A stretch of DNA of 64,000 nt from Bacillus sp. WMMC1349 (GCF_013155385.1 NZ_JABJUQ010000008.1:1-64000), one strand, 5' to 3'; positions 1-8,891 are shown, numbered from the stretch's first letter. A program made the numbers and translations. The notes: generated by a model from the letters alone, not told the origin.

Positions 1-216
1 AACGGAGTATCCTTTATTGGCTTGCCATCAGCCCACTGAGTAGCTCTATACTCTAGTTCCTGTACAACAATATAGGCTGGCTTACTTTTGATCCCAATTG
101 GTACAGCTAGTTCAAAAATATTTGATGGTTTCACCAATAAATAAAAGCGCTGGATCATTCTCCAACGCTTCAAATACTTTGTTTTTCAGTAGTAAAGACC
201 TTTCTACTACATTCAT
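1..216 (-). pseudogene. DUF3168-like tail-completion fragment, frameshifted (copy 1)
   Basis: Equivalent of the gene at 20422. The window start cuts off its last codons, and one extra A near position 140 breaks the frame. See the copy 2 entry. Confidence 0.6.
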
Positions 217-610
217 AGCTTGTACCCTCTTTTAATTACGCTTGCCATCGCTTGTAACATTCTTTCATTTGCGCTTCTCATACTTCGCTGAATAAATGGA
301 TTAGCTGGCTGATGAATGGTTCCGAATTCCGGTAAGTGAACACGGAATTTTGTGTCTTTAGTAGGTCCAACAACAGCATAGATTTCACCATCCAAATCCT
401 TTCGAGTACGGTTTCCAACAATAATATCCTCATCAATATGGGGATGACTGCCCCCAATATCAGATCGAGGTGCATTTTTATCTATTTCTTTGGCAAGAAT
501 AGCACCCCGGCTTTTACGGCTGCTTTATTGATTGACTCATCTTTCCTTGCAAGGTCAGTTAAATATGAATCTAATTCTTTAAAGCCCTGCATCTCCATTT
601 CAAATTCCAT
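213..610 (-). pseudogene. HK97 gp10-like gene, frameshifted (copy 1)
   Basis: Equivalent of the gene at 20655. A C is missing from a run of five near position 508, so the frame breaks about a quarter of the way into the gene. Probably a sequencing error, because copies 2 and 3 are intact. Confidence 0.7.
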
Positions 611-918
611 TATTCCACCGCCTTTGCCCTTATTGTGGTGAAATGTTTCCGAGAATAGTTCGGCAAAATTGATTCAATCTCGTATGGTTGATCTTGAAAA
701 AGAATTCGCATATGTTCGTTAAGATCTTCACGGTGACGAATTGTAAATTTTATAGTTTTTTCTTTCTGAACAGCTGCCGCTGCATAATACTCTCGGCCTT
801 TTAATCCCTCAGCTTTGGCCCAGCATTCCACAACAGTTTCATACTTACCTTCCACAGGGAGGCGCCCGCCCTCTTTTTTCTGTTGAAATTCAATCCGATA
901 CCGCATGTCATTCAACAT
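610..918 (-). CDS. Head closure/head-tail adaptor, SPP1 gp16-like (copy 1)
   Basis: Intact 102-residue copy of the gene described at 21053; identical product. Confidence 0.85.
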   Translation of the reverse strand: MLNDMRYRIEFQQKKEGGRLPVEGKYETVVECWAKAEGLKGREYYAAAAVQKEKTIKFTIRHREDLNEHMRILFQDQPYEIESILPNYSRKHFTTIRAKAVE

Positions 919-1210
919 TGGAACCAGTCTCCGAAACCGTATATTTTAATTGATTGATCATCATCGTTAGCACCCCATCAAGGTTTGAAGTTGTGCCAGC
1001 TACTTCCCTGTTTTCATACCAATGCGTTACAAATGCTTTTACACACATATCAGCTCGTGCTGAATGATTTGGGAACTTTAAACCAGTTGCAGCTGTAATA
1101 TATTCCTTCGCCGAAGCGATAAATCCCAGGATTAAATCATCTTCCAAATCACCATCAACCCTGAGAAATTTTTTCGCTTCTTTAAGTTCTTTTTGCTCAA
1201 TTTCTGTCAT
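908..1210 (-). CDS. Head-tail connector, HK97 gp6-like (copy 1)
   Basis: Intact 100-residue copy of the gene described at 21351; identical product. Confidence 0.85.
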   Translation of the reverse strand: MTEIEQKELKEAKKFLRVDGDLEDDLILGFIASAKEYITAATGLKFPNHSARADMCVKAFVTHWYENREVAGTTSNLDGVLTMMINQLKYTVSETGSNVE

Positions 1211-1238
1211 TGGGCATCACCTAGCTTTCATTCACCTA

Positions 1239-2523
1239 TTATTTGTTCTCACCAGAACCGGGATTTGGAACCCCATTGTCTGGAGTTGCATCTTTGATTG
1301 ATGAAAACTCTGCAAACACAACAGCATCAGTATCCCAAAGAACAACATCTTCACGTTCAATGATTCGCATATCTGTAGAATTACGATAGAATGCTTTACC
1401 GCCAACATTTGTCGTTAAAATGGAATATTGCTGACGGTCAAATAGTTTAACAGCTTCTTTAAGATCACCGACAATCAACGGATATTTTGGCGCTGCTTTT
1501 GTACCACCGTTTGGCAAATATTTATCAGATATAACGGACACAGGCTTTCCGAATAAAAGTTTTTTAGTCGGATCTGTTGGATTAGGCTGTAGTAAGTACC
1601 GGCCAAAAGCATCCTTCAATTTATCCAAAACATTAAATCCTGATTGATTTGTAATAAAAGAGGTTGTGGCGTTGATAGCTGGATCAAGCTTGACGTTCAA
1701 AATATCTTTAATATCGTCTTGCTTTGAAACTGCTGTTTTTACGAGTGTTCCTAATTGCTTAATAATCAACGTATTACGCGTAACAGCTGATTTCTTAGCG
1801 AGCCAATTGGTCAAATATTGAAGAGTTAAGTGAATTCTTGTGTATCTGAAAGCAAATCATTAGAAAGAACCAAAATTCCTGCATAATCTTTAATGTTATA
1901 TTTAATGTTTTCAAATTTAGGATTCTCTAGTTCCGTAATATCCGCTAATTCTTCAAGGTTTGCTAATGGAGTGATATCTGCTAGTTTTTCAAGCACTCGT
2001 GAACCTTTATTTGTAGATACCGGAATGACATCAACGAGATTAGCCAGTGTATCAAATTGTCTACGTTTTTCGTTGATCTTCGTTGAAATATCTTGCGGAA
2101 CAACAAGACCGCCATCTTCATCCACACCTTCTTTCATTGCGGAAAGAGGTTTCGGTATTGTTCCAGATTTAAGAGCTGACGCAAAAAGCTGAACATGGTT
2201 CTTTACTTCCGTTTTGGCGATATCATCTGTTGGCTGTTGACCAGTTGCTACTGAATCTTGTGATGTCTGCTCCTGTTCATAAGGGACTTGCATATTTCGG
2301 ACTTCTTCATATGTCTGGATCTGCTCTTTTATTTGTTGAGCTTCAGAAAGTAGTTTTTTAGCTTCATCAATTTTCCCTTTGTCTGTCAATGCTTCAATTT
2401 CTGTACGCTTTTCTGCTAGCGTTTGGCGTAACTCCCGTTCTTTTTTAGACATTCCACCTCCAGCAAAAAATTGAATATCTAGTTTCAATAAAAAATTTTT
2501 TGTTTTAATAGTTTCGGTTTCAA
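1239..2523 (-). pseudogene. Major capsid gene, broken (copy 1)
   Basis: Equivalent of the intact gene at 21682. Near 1826 six bases (AAGCGC) are replaced by eleven, and a T is missing near 2495. The frame is thereby broken in the middle and near the start. Copies 2, 3 and 4 are all open, so the damage is probably in the sequence and not in the DNA. Confidence 0.75.
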
Positions 2524-2562
2524 ATTCTTGTCCTCCTTAAAAGTGGCATTAAAAAAGAACCC

Positions 2563-3286
2563 TTAAAGATTTAAGAGTTCAAGTTTCATATCAATTTTTG
2601 TTTTTGTAATTCATCCAATCCTGCTTCTTCAGCCGAATTTTCAGCAACTGTTTTAGCAACTATCTTTCCTGGCACATGTTTAAAGTGTGCCAAAATTTGA
2701 TGATCAATACAGGCTGCTACATCCTTTGATTCTGAGACCTCATCAATCAAACCATAATGTAATGCTTCATCAGCTGTCAGCCACGTTTCTTCATCAAGTA
2801 ATTGATGTAAAGTAACATCATCCAGCTTGTCACCAGCTTTATCAAGGTATGTCGAAACAATACTTTCTGTGATCTTGTCAAGATCATCGGCAGCCTTTCG
2901 AAATTCTGTTGCATTCCCGACCATTCCCATGTAAGGATTATGAATCATCATCATGGCGTTACTTGGCATTGTAATGTTATCCCCGCCATTGCAATAACTG
3001 AGGCAATACTTCCAGCCAGTGCATCCACATAAACATTAATTTTAGCTTTATGACGTTTAAGCATTGAATGAATCGCTTGGCCCTCAAAGACATCTCCTCC
3101 AGGTGAATTAATGTACAAATCAATAGAGCTTACATCACCTAAACTTTTCAATTCTGACTGAAAAACTTTAGAAGAACTCTCACTAAACCATCCTTCACCC
3201 GTTATTGAGCCATAAAGTGTGATTTCAGCAGTAGAATCATTCAGAATCTTCATGTTCCAATACTTGTTTTTCTTCTTCGTTGCCAT
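2563..3286 (-). pseudogene. ClpP-like prohead protease gene, broken (copy 1)
   Basis: Equivalent of the gene at 23002. One T is missing near 2596 and one C near 2980. The second break falls just after the catalytic serine segment. Confidence 0.75.
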
Positions 3287-4542
3287 CACCCCCCTTCTGT
3301 TCATCAGATGTCCCTTTTACTTTGTTCAATTGATATTCTTTCATAATTGAAAGAGGAACAAGATTTAAATTCCCATAATGCTCATCCCCAATATCTCCAA
3401 TTCCGGTCATGTCCTCTTTTTGAAGGATTGTGTTTACGCTAAAAGCGCCAACACTTTGCATCGTTTTATAAAACTCAGCACGAGATTTACTATCTCCACG
3501 AAGTTCTGATTCTAGGTTAAATTTAAAGTAATAACCACTTTTTAACTGGTTTTCTGTCAATATTTTATCGTTCAATTCTTGTTCTATATTTGTCACTAAA
3601 GGTTGTAACGTCGTTTTGACATAATCCAATGATTGTTGTTCGATATTAGAGAAAGTGGCTCGATCAAGTTCACCTATTTTATGTGGTGGTACCTTATAAA
3701 TAGATGCGATCTGCTGACGGTTCCATTTCATGGACTCAATAAATTGAGCATCCTTCATCGGCATGGTTACTTGTGAATAGTCGAGACCAGCGTCTAGGAC
3801 TGCAATAGACTGACCCGCATTTACACGCTCCCAGTCTTCTCTCACAATTTTTTTACTTTCTCTATCTAATAGAGTTGGTGCTTTGACAACGCCAAACGGA
3901 GCGCCACCATTTTTATAAAATTTGCATTGAATTTTGTGGCAGCTCGATTTGATCCGATATTGTCACGAATAACTGAAATCGGAGTTTGTCCCACAATTCC
4001 ATCAAGAGAAAGGTTTTTAAAATGCAGAACTTCTTCATAAAAAAACTCACGATATTTGCTGTCAATCGTGGTTGAATACCAACCCGACCGTTATTAGGGT
4101 CAATATTTGTATTTGTTGCCTCAGGGTTTAAAGGTCTGATTCCAGTCACATTTCCGTCTTTATCAAAAAGCAAAAGATTGTAACTGTTCCCCCAAGTACA
4201 AAGCCTTGTGACCAAAAGCCTTTTCCAAATAAAACTTGTCATATAATCATTGACTTTGTTCAGAATCATCTCACTAATATCATTTTGGACTTGTTTGATA
4301 TTGCCGTTTTTATTCTGAAAAAGTTTGATTGGCAGTTTCGCGATATCATCCGCCAAAACTATGACACATGCATAAACATCGGGATGAAGAACAGCTGTTT
4401 TTGATGATACTCTTTCACCTGATGAGGTTTCAGTGCCAGCAAAAATATTTCTAAACCAATTGGCTGGATGAAGAAGGGAAGGGAGCGCTATCTCTTCTGC
4501 GATTTCATTCTTGACCCCGCCCTTTAAACGGCTTAATAGCAT
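3237..4542 (-). pseudogene. Portal protein gene, broken (copy 1)
   Basis: Equivalent of the gene at 23678. Single bases are missing near 3920 and 4081, and a net three-base scramble lies near 4471-4495 in the N-terminal codons. Confidence 0.75.
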
Positions 4543-4731
4543 CTAATCCCCTCCTTCCTCCTTACGCTGCCTATCTACACCTAACAAGCCAGCAAGAGAA
4601 AATAAAAAAACACCGGTCGCAATCAAACCCGCGTTGATATTTATTCGATATATGGCAGTAGAAATGAATATCATCCCTATAATAAGTAAGATATCATCTA
4701 TAAACGGCTGCATACTTTTTATAAATTTCAT
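4543..4731 (-). CDS. Small membrane protein, DUF1056-like (copy 1)
   Basis: Intact 62-residue copy of the gene described at 24983. Confidence 0.75.
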   Translation of the reverse strand: MKFIKSMQPFIDDILLIIGMIFISTAIYRININAGLIATGVFLFSLAGLLGVDRQRKEEGGD

Positions 4732-4742
4732 ATTCCCACCTC

Positions 4743-6452
4743 CTACAGGCTGAAAGATCCTGACTTGATATAAGCATTTAAGTCAATCGTCATATCAATT
4801 TGAGATGCTCTCACATGTGCATTAATAAGGGCTGCAGCAGGGTCAATCCGTTGTGTTGACTTTGATTTGTCCAGCATGATATTTTCTTGAGCATCTACTT
4901 TTGTAACAGCATTACCCATCGCCCATGTCAGTAGATCGTTTTTATTATGGATGATGTTTTTCGCCTTTACTTTTTCGCGAAAGTCTTTTGTAGGCTCTGA
5001 AAGTGTGGCAACTCCCTGCCTAATTTCAATCATCACATATCCGTCAGCCTCCATCTGTTGAGCAAACTGTGTCGCATTATATGGATCGTAACCGATTTCT
5101 TTAATTTTCCATCCTTTCTCTTTCTCCATTTTCTTGATATAAGCTCTGATATAGTCATAATCAACTACAGCACCATCAGTAACGGTTAACCAGTTCCTCT
5201 CCCTCCACAAGTCATAAGGGACATGATCTGTCTTCATACGTTCATAGAATGTATCTTCAGGCATAAAACCATGACTTTCTACAGCAAAGCTCCCATCATC
5301 TAACGGAAAAATAAAAGATACGGCTGTCAGGTCAATTCGTTTTGATAAGTCAATTCCAACATAGCACTCCCGGCCGGATAGATCAGGAAAATGATCAGAT
5401 CCACAATCTTTCCAAGCTTGCATGTCCATGTAGCCATTTTCACGCATGTTAACCCAGATATTCATATTCTTAGTCAGAAAGTTCCTCATTTTCTCTGGTA
5501 CAGCCAAGGCAACTTCCAACTCTCCACGCAGATAATTAAGTCCATGTTCATTTTTAGCAACAATAGGATTGGCTTTGATCCAGTTCTGCTCATCCTTAAT
5601 GTCATCACCTTTGTCTAATTCATTAACCATCACAAAATACTGCTCATTTGTTTCTACTTTATTTGGATCTAAAATGCGTGACACGTAATCATATTCAACG
5701 CGGTAGGCAGGGTTATTTAATTCAAAACCGGCAGTCGTAATAATGACCATTAACGGCTGATTTCGTGCAGCCATACCAGAAACAAGTACATCATATATTT
5801 CAGATGTTTTATGTGCGTGATATTCGTCTATAATTCCGCACTGAGGATTGAACCCATCTCCTGTTTTCCCTGCATCTTTAGAGAGTGCCTCAATTTTAGA
5901 TTGTGTTTTTGGATGTTCAATTTTCCCGTAGGCAATCCTATATTTTTGCTCAGGTTTTTTTAATAGCTCACACTGAAGAATCTGTGCTTTGATCTCATTC
6001 CAACATATTTTTGCTTGCTCAGTTTTCGTTGCCCCAATGTAGACCTCTGACATATTTTCATCATTTGCCATAGCTTCATAAGAAGCAACACAAGCTAAAC
6101 TTTGTGTTTTCGCGTTCTTACGTCCAACTTGCCAATATACTTTTGTGAATCTGCGATACCTTGTTTCTTTGTGAACCCACCCATACACATTGCCAAAAAT
6201 AAAAATTTGGATTGGTTCGGGGACAATATTTTCTCCTGCGAGAGGTCCTTTTGTATGCTTAAACTGAGTCATCCAATAAAGAAACCGTCTAGCTTTCTCG
6301 TCATCAAATATATAAGGGAACTCCCTTGTTCCTTCTCTCTTAATGTCATTTAAAAAGCGATGACAAGCCCAAATATGTTTTTGACACGCCACAATCTCAC
6401 CCGATATCACATCGCGCGAGTAGTCAATCATAAACTGTTTAATTGTATTCAT
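4743..6452 (-). CDS. terL: Terminase large subunit (copy 1)
   Basis: Open 569-residue copy of the gene described at 25183. It differs by one substitution, Lys for Asn at residue 165, in a stretch where copy 1 reads as an unbroken T run. That is probably a base-calling error. Confidence 0.95.
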   Translation of the reverse strand: MNTIKQFMIDYSRDVISGEIVACQKHIWACHRFLNDIKREGTREFPYIFDDEKARRFLYWMTQFKHTKGPLAGENIVPEPIQIFIFGNVYGWVHKETRYRRFTKVYWQVGRKNAKTQSLACVASYEAMANDENMSEVYIGATKTEQAKICWNEIKAQILQCELLKKPEQKYRIAYGKIEHPKTQSKIEALSKDAGKTGDGFNPQCGIIDEYHAHKTSEIYDVLVSGMAARNQPLMVIITTAGFELNNPAYRVEYDYVSRILDPNKVETNEQYFVMVNELDKGDDIKDEQNWIKANPIVAKNEHGLNYLRGELEVALAVPEKMRNFLTKNMNIWVNMRENGYMDMQAWKDCGSDHFPDLSGRECYVGIDLSKRIDLTAVSFIFPLDDGSFAVESHGFMPEDTFYERMKTDHVPYDLWRERNWLTVTDGAVVDYDYIRAYIKKMEKEKGWKIKEIGYDPYNATQFAQQMEADGYVMIEIRQGVATLSEPTKDFREKVKAKNIIHNKNDLLTWAMGNAVTKVDAQENIMLDKSKSTQRIDPAAALINAHVRASQIDMTIDLNAYIKSGSFSL

Positions 6453-6966
6453 ACATTACCAAACTCCTTTTCCGCTGCCGTCTTTTCTCGTTCTTCCTGA
6501 GTTTTGGTGATGGCTAGTTTTGCACGTGCAGACGGTGTAAGGCCAAAATGGTTGGCCGCAGATATCATCTGATCATAATAATTTTTCTCGCGTTTAAGAA
6601 GGGGATGTTCTTCACCAACCGACTTGATGGGCTGACCATTTTCATTACACCCTTCTGTGTTTATCATGATGCCATCTTCATCAATTTTTTTTGTAATAGA
6701 AATATATCGAGAGTAAATCTTACAATAGGTGGCCAACATGTTGATATCCGCCTCTGTGATGAGATCCACTTCAGACAATAAAGCAGCAACCCGTTTAAAT
6801 TTTTTTTAGCTACCTTATCATCCAACCATGAAGGAGGCTTAATATTTTCAGTACGCATTTTCATTTGTTTTTCATATTTAGCTCTGGTGGCTAATTCCTC
6901 AGTATTCTTTTTATTCGGATTACCCTGTATTAGTTGAAGAGCTGCAGATTTTGCGGGTCTCGGCAT
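6449..6966 (-). pseudogene. terS: Terminase small subunit gene, frameshifted (copy 1)
   Basis: Equivalent of the gene at 26889. Copy 1 lacks one base near 6798, where the other copies read TTCTTTTTTAG, and the frame breaks after about 55 residues. This is the last difference between copy 1 and the other copies. Confidence 0.75.
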
Positions 6967-7041
6967 GTTTTTCACCTCATTTCGTTAAAAAAATCTTCTT
7001 TTTTCGCTTGTTTTTTCCGTCAAACATGCTATGATGAAACT

Positions 7042-7104
7042 AACAATCAAATCGTTTATATCAAGCCCTCTTGGCAAATCGCCGAGAGGGTATTTTGTAT
7101 TTTT
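7042..7104 (+). ncRNA. Candidate short plus-strand RNA between terS and HNH gene
   Basis: A plus-strand promoter-like pair, TTGTTT at 7008-7013 and TATGAT at 7030-7035 with a 16-base spacer, faces a strong hairpin at 7066-7090. The hairpin pairs CCCTCTTGGC with GCCGAGAGGG (one G-T pair) around loop AAATC and is followed by a T-rich tract. Together they would give an RNA of about 60 nt, antisense to the late operon leader of terS. The same block is at 27483 and 47923. No family is recognised, and the hairpin could instead be part of a packaging site. Confidence 0.3.
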
Positions 7105-7194
7105 CGGGAACTTTGAAAAGCGGTGTTTGTTTGCAGAAGAGGGCGCGCCGTTCCCCAGACGGTTGTTTTCCAAAGATTTTAGTAGGGGGGTATC
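7091..7194. other. Candidate cos/packaging region
   Basis: This gene-free stretch lies between the HNH gene and terS. Phages with an HNH-TerS-TerL cluster usually have their cohesive-end site near there. It contains GGGAAC (7106-7111) inverted to GTTCCC (7150-7155), the palindrome GGCGCGCC at 7142-7149, and a second inverted repeat AGTAGG/CCTACT at 7181-7199 that overlaps the HNH stop codon. Assignment as cos is inferred from position and symmetry only. Equivalent blocks start at 27532 and 47972. Confidence 0.3.
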
Positions 7195-7569
7195 CTACTG
7201 CCCTAGCTTACTTCGATCACCATGAACCTTGTTATGGCAAGCATTACAGAGACTTTCAAGGTTTGAAAGGTCTAAACGCTTGGACCAGTCCTCTTTTACT
7301 TCCACAATGTGGTGAACCATGTCAGCAGGTATGAAGCGATGTTCCCTCAAACATCTCTGACAAAGATAGTTGTCTCTTAACAAAGCAAGTTGTCTTGTTT
7401 GCTTCCAATCAGTTGATTTATAAAAACTTGTAATTGTTTTGTCTCTTGAATGTTTGTTGTATTGTTTTGTTTCCTCTTGCTTGATGTGCTTATGATCATG
7501 GCAATAGGCTTCTCTAGTTAGTGCCTTACACCCATAGGCCTTACACTCCCTTAACGGCTTAGGTGGCAT
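7195..7569 (-). CDS. HNH endonuclease of the packaging module
   Basis: A 124-residue HNH nuclease. Cys70/Cys73 and Cys108/Cys111 can hold a structural zinc around the active site, with His86-His87 and Asn103 as the HNH residues. An additional N-terminal Cys9, Cys14, Cys23 and His24 set could bind a second metal. The open frame extends further upstream, but the ATG chosen here has AAGGAAGG six bases before it. In HK97-like phages such HNH proteins act with the terminase in cutting concatemers at cos. The terminase genes lie directly downstream across a short gap that may hold the site. Confidence 0.88.
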   Translation of the reverse strand: MPPKPLRECKAYGCKALTREAYCHDHKHIKQEETKQYNKHSRDKTITSFYKSTDWKQTRQLALLRDNYLCQRCLREHRFIPADMVHHIVEVKEDWSKRLDLSNLESLCNACHNKVHGDRSKLGQ

Positions 7570-7909
7570 TGTTATCCTTCCTTCGGTTGTAAAGAGATCG
7601 ATTGTAAACGATTGCTTTTGTTCCATACTTGCTATCTTTATCGACAAATTCAATGTCAATATGCGTTGGATTAAGCGTTGAATCATCCCTAGTTAAGTAT
7701 GAAAAATCTGCATTTATAATCTTGTCAATTTTTTTACCGTTATAAAAAATACGTGGCGGAGAATCAATATCATCAAGTTCAATTTGAAGTAAAGGTGGTG
7801 CCATTTTCTCTTTAGTTGTGATTGATTGATACGGTTGATATGGACCATTTACTACCCTTTCCAATAGGTCAGATATACTCATATTGGCTAAATCCTTTTT
7901 AAAATCCAC
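7559..7909 (-). CDS. Hypothetical phage protein before the HNH gene
   Basis: 116 residues, not recognised. It has a GTG start preceded by GGGAGGT, eight bases away, and its end overlaps the HNH start by 11 bases, so the two are probably translated together. The protein is soluble and mixed-charge, with a lysine-rich N-terminus and a conserved-looking 'ISDLLERVVNGPYQPYQ' segment near residue 12. It is the first coding gene after the terminator that ends the upstream non-coding RNA, so it opens the late operon. Confidence 0.7.
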   Translation of the reverse strand: MDFKKDLANMSISDLLERVVNGPYQPYQSITTKEKMAPPLLQIELDDIDSPPRIFYNGKKIDKIINADFSYLTRDDSTLNPTHIDIEFVDKDSKYGTKAIVYNRSLYNRRKDNNAT

Positions 7910-7929
7910 TTTTTATACCTCCCTCAAAT

Positions 7930-8346
7930 AAAAAAACACCCTCCCTTTCGGAAAAGCGCTTGGCTATATTCTTTCTAAACCATGCCCACACTCAGAGGCT
8001 CCCTTTGCCATCAATCGTCTTATCTGAGATTCACTGGACACGGTTTACAGAGAACATCAACCAAGTCCATTAACACGCTTATATTTAATAAAATTGAACT
8101 TACACATACCCCGGGAGGAAGCCAAGCATAGTAAGATCATGGGTACAATGAAAATACTATTCCCCGATACGGCTGCCGCAAGACTAGCGCTATCCAGGCT
8201 CAGAATGTTCCTCCCGTTCGGCTTCATTCCTCAACACCTTTGTTCCGTATCCGGATACGCCATTGATAAGGGAAAGGCGCGTCTCCCATATATTCTTGAT
8301 AAGTAAATGTTATCGCTAATGCAGACATAAATAGTCCCCCTTTTTG
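7930..8346 (-). ncRNA. Candidate large structured late RNA (about 420 nt)
   Basis: No credible protein gene lies in this block, yet it has its own transcription signals. A promoter-like region lies at 8353-8383. At 7930-7961 there is an intrinsic terminator: a 12-pair stem including G-U pairs, a GAAA loop and a U run on the minus strand. Internal helices include 8035-8069 (TGGAC/GTCCA enclosing GGTT/AACC), 7991-8028 (CTCAGA/TCTGAG enclosing GGC/GCC) and 8203-8229 (GAATG/CATTC). The loop of the last contains TTCCTCCCG (8208-8216), which can pair at long range with CGGGAGGAA (8112-8120). A palindrome CGTATCCGGATACG is at 8246-8259. I could not assign a known class. Copies are at 28371 and 48811. 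Confidence 0.5.
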
Positions 8347-8383
8347 TCCCCCATTTTATCGGAAAAATGTCGGGATTTTGTCG
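8334..8383 (-). promoter_or_regulatory. Candidate late promoter with paired direct repeats
   Basis: On the minus strand a good -10 hexamer, TAAAAT (8353-8358), lacks a clear -35 box. It is preceded instead by two tandem 11-12 base repeats (plus-strand GGAAAAATGTCG at 8361-8372 and GGATTTTGTCG at 8373-8383). Downstream are two GTCCCCC blocks spaced 12 bases apart (8334-8340 and 8346-8352). A weak -35 with upstream repeats is what an activator-dependent late promoter would show, and the ArpU-type regulator is encoded immediately upstream. Equivalents start at 28775 and 49215. Confidence 0.45.
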
Positions 8384-8385
8384 AT

Positions 8386-8415
8386 AAAAAAAGCACTCAG
8401 ATAATTCCGAGTGCT
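8386..8415 (-). terminator. Intrinsic terminator at the end of the ArpU gene
   Basis: On the minus strand AGCACTC pairs with GAGTGCT around a 10-base loop, followed by seven T. It overlaps the last codons of the ArpU-type gene and would separate the early transcript from the late RNA. Equivalents are at 28827 and 49267. Confidence 0.75.
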
Positions 8416-8774
8416 GTAGCTATACGGTTTATAGCGCGTTGCTTGATTTCATAATAAGTATCCTTTTTCATTCCGAGTTCTATATAGATATGAATATCTT
8501 TTACCCTTGCAGCAGTTAGATATTTCTTTTCAATGATTAACCGTTCTTCTTCATCCAAGCTGTTTTGTAAGGCGCGTTCCATCTGCTTGACCTTGAGTTC
8601 ATTGAGATTTAATGAATCTCGGAGGGAAGGGAAAGTATTTATGCCAGCAGATGAACATTCCTTTTTGTTCTCCAATTGGACTTTAAGCGCACGGTAATTT
8701 TTCAATTCTTTGATGACAACTTTGCGGACGGCTTTTTCATCCACAGCTGGAAGAAAAGATAATTGTTTAGACAT
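8397..8774 (-). CDS. ArpU-family late transcription regulator
   Basis: 125 residues resembling the ArpU/RinA-type regulators of Gram-positive phages, which switch on late genes and sit just before the terminase cluster. The C-terminal part has the sigma-region-4-like pattern of the family: 'EEERLIIEKKYL' near residue 75, then a helix-turn-helix-like 'KKDTYYEIKQRAINRIATAL' to the end. The start has GGAGGGATAGG before it. It lies directly upstream of a terminator and a promoter-like region with direct repeats, its probable target. Confidence 0.82.
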   Translation of the reverse strand: MSKQLSFLPAVDEKAVRKVVIKELKNYRALKVQLENKKECSSAGINTFPSLRDSLNLNELKVKQMERALQNSLDEEERLIIEKKYLTAARVKDIHIYIELGMKKDTYYEIKQRAINRIATALGII

Positions 8775-8792
8775 CCTATCCCTCCTATTCTT

Positions 8793-8891
8793 CTACTTTT
8801 CTTTTTCCCATTTTTCAATACGTCTTTCGGTAAACTCTATCCAAATCAACGGTGCTGCAATAATAATGATTCCTATAATTAGATAGATCAT
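8793..8891 (-). CDS. Single-pass membrane micropeptide
   Basis: 32 residues beginning MIYLIIGIIIIAAPLIWIEF and ending in a charged KWEKEK tail: one hydrophobic helix of about 18 residues, then a basic/acidic tail. GGGAG lies four bases before the ATG. The spacing and the lack of any other gene here support it. No function is known. Confidence 0.5.
   Translation of the reverse strand: MIYLIIGIIIIAAPLIWIEFTERRIEKWEKEK

Noticed and set aside
213-6975. Six broken genes in copy 1 as evidence of prophage decay
   Set aside because: Breaks are mainly homopolymer losses at one contig end and are absent from the other copies.
6985-7225. Short open frames on both strands between terS and the HNH gene
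   Set aside because: No ribosome sites and low-complexity products; the stretch is better explained by hairpins and a packaging site.
7195-7569. HNH gene and adjacent RNA as an IscB/OMEGA or HEARO pair
   Set aside because: The HNH protein is 124 residues with no RuvC part, is of the terminase-linked type, and is separated from the RNA by another gene.
8112-8216. tRNA or tmRNA in the structured block
   Set aside because: No cloverleaf, T-loop motif or CCA-type end could be found on either strand.
8094-8306. A 70-codon plus-strand open frame in the gene-free block
   Set aside because: Starts with TTG without a ribosome site, runs against the operon and covers the paired segments of the candidate RNA; no protein-like pattern.
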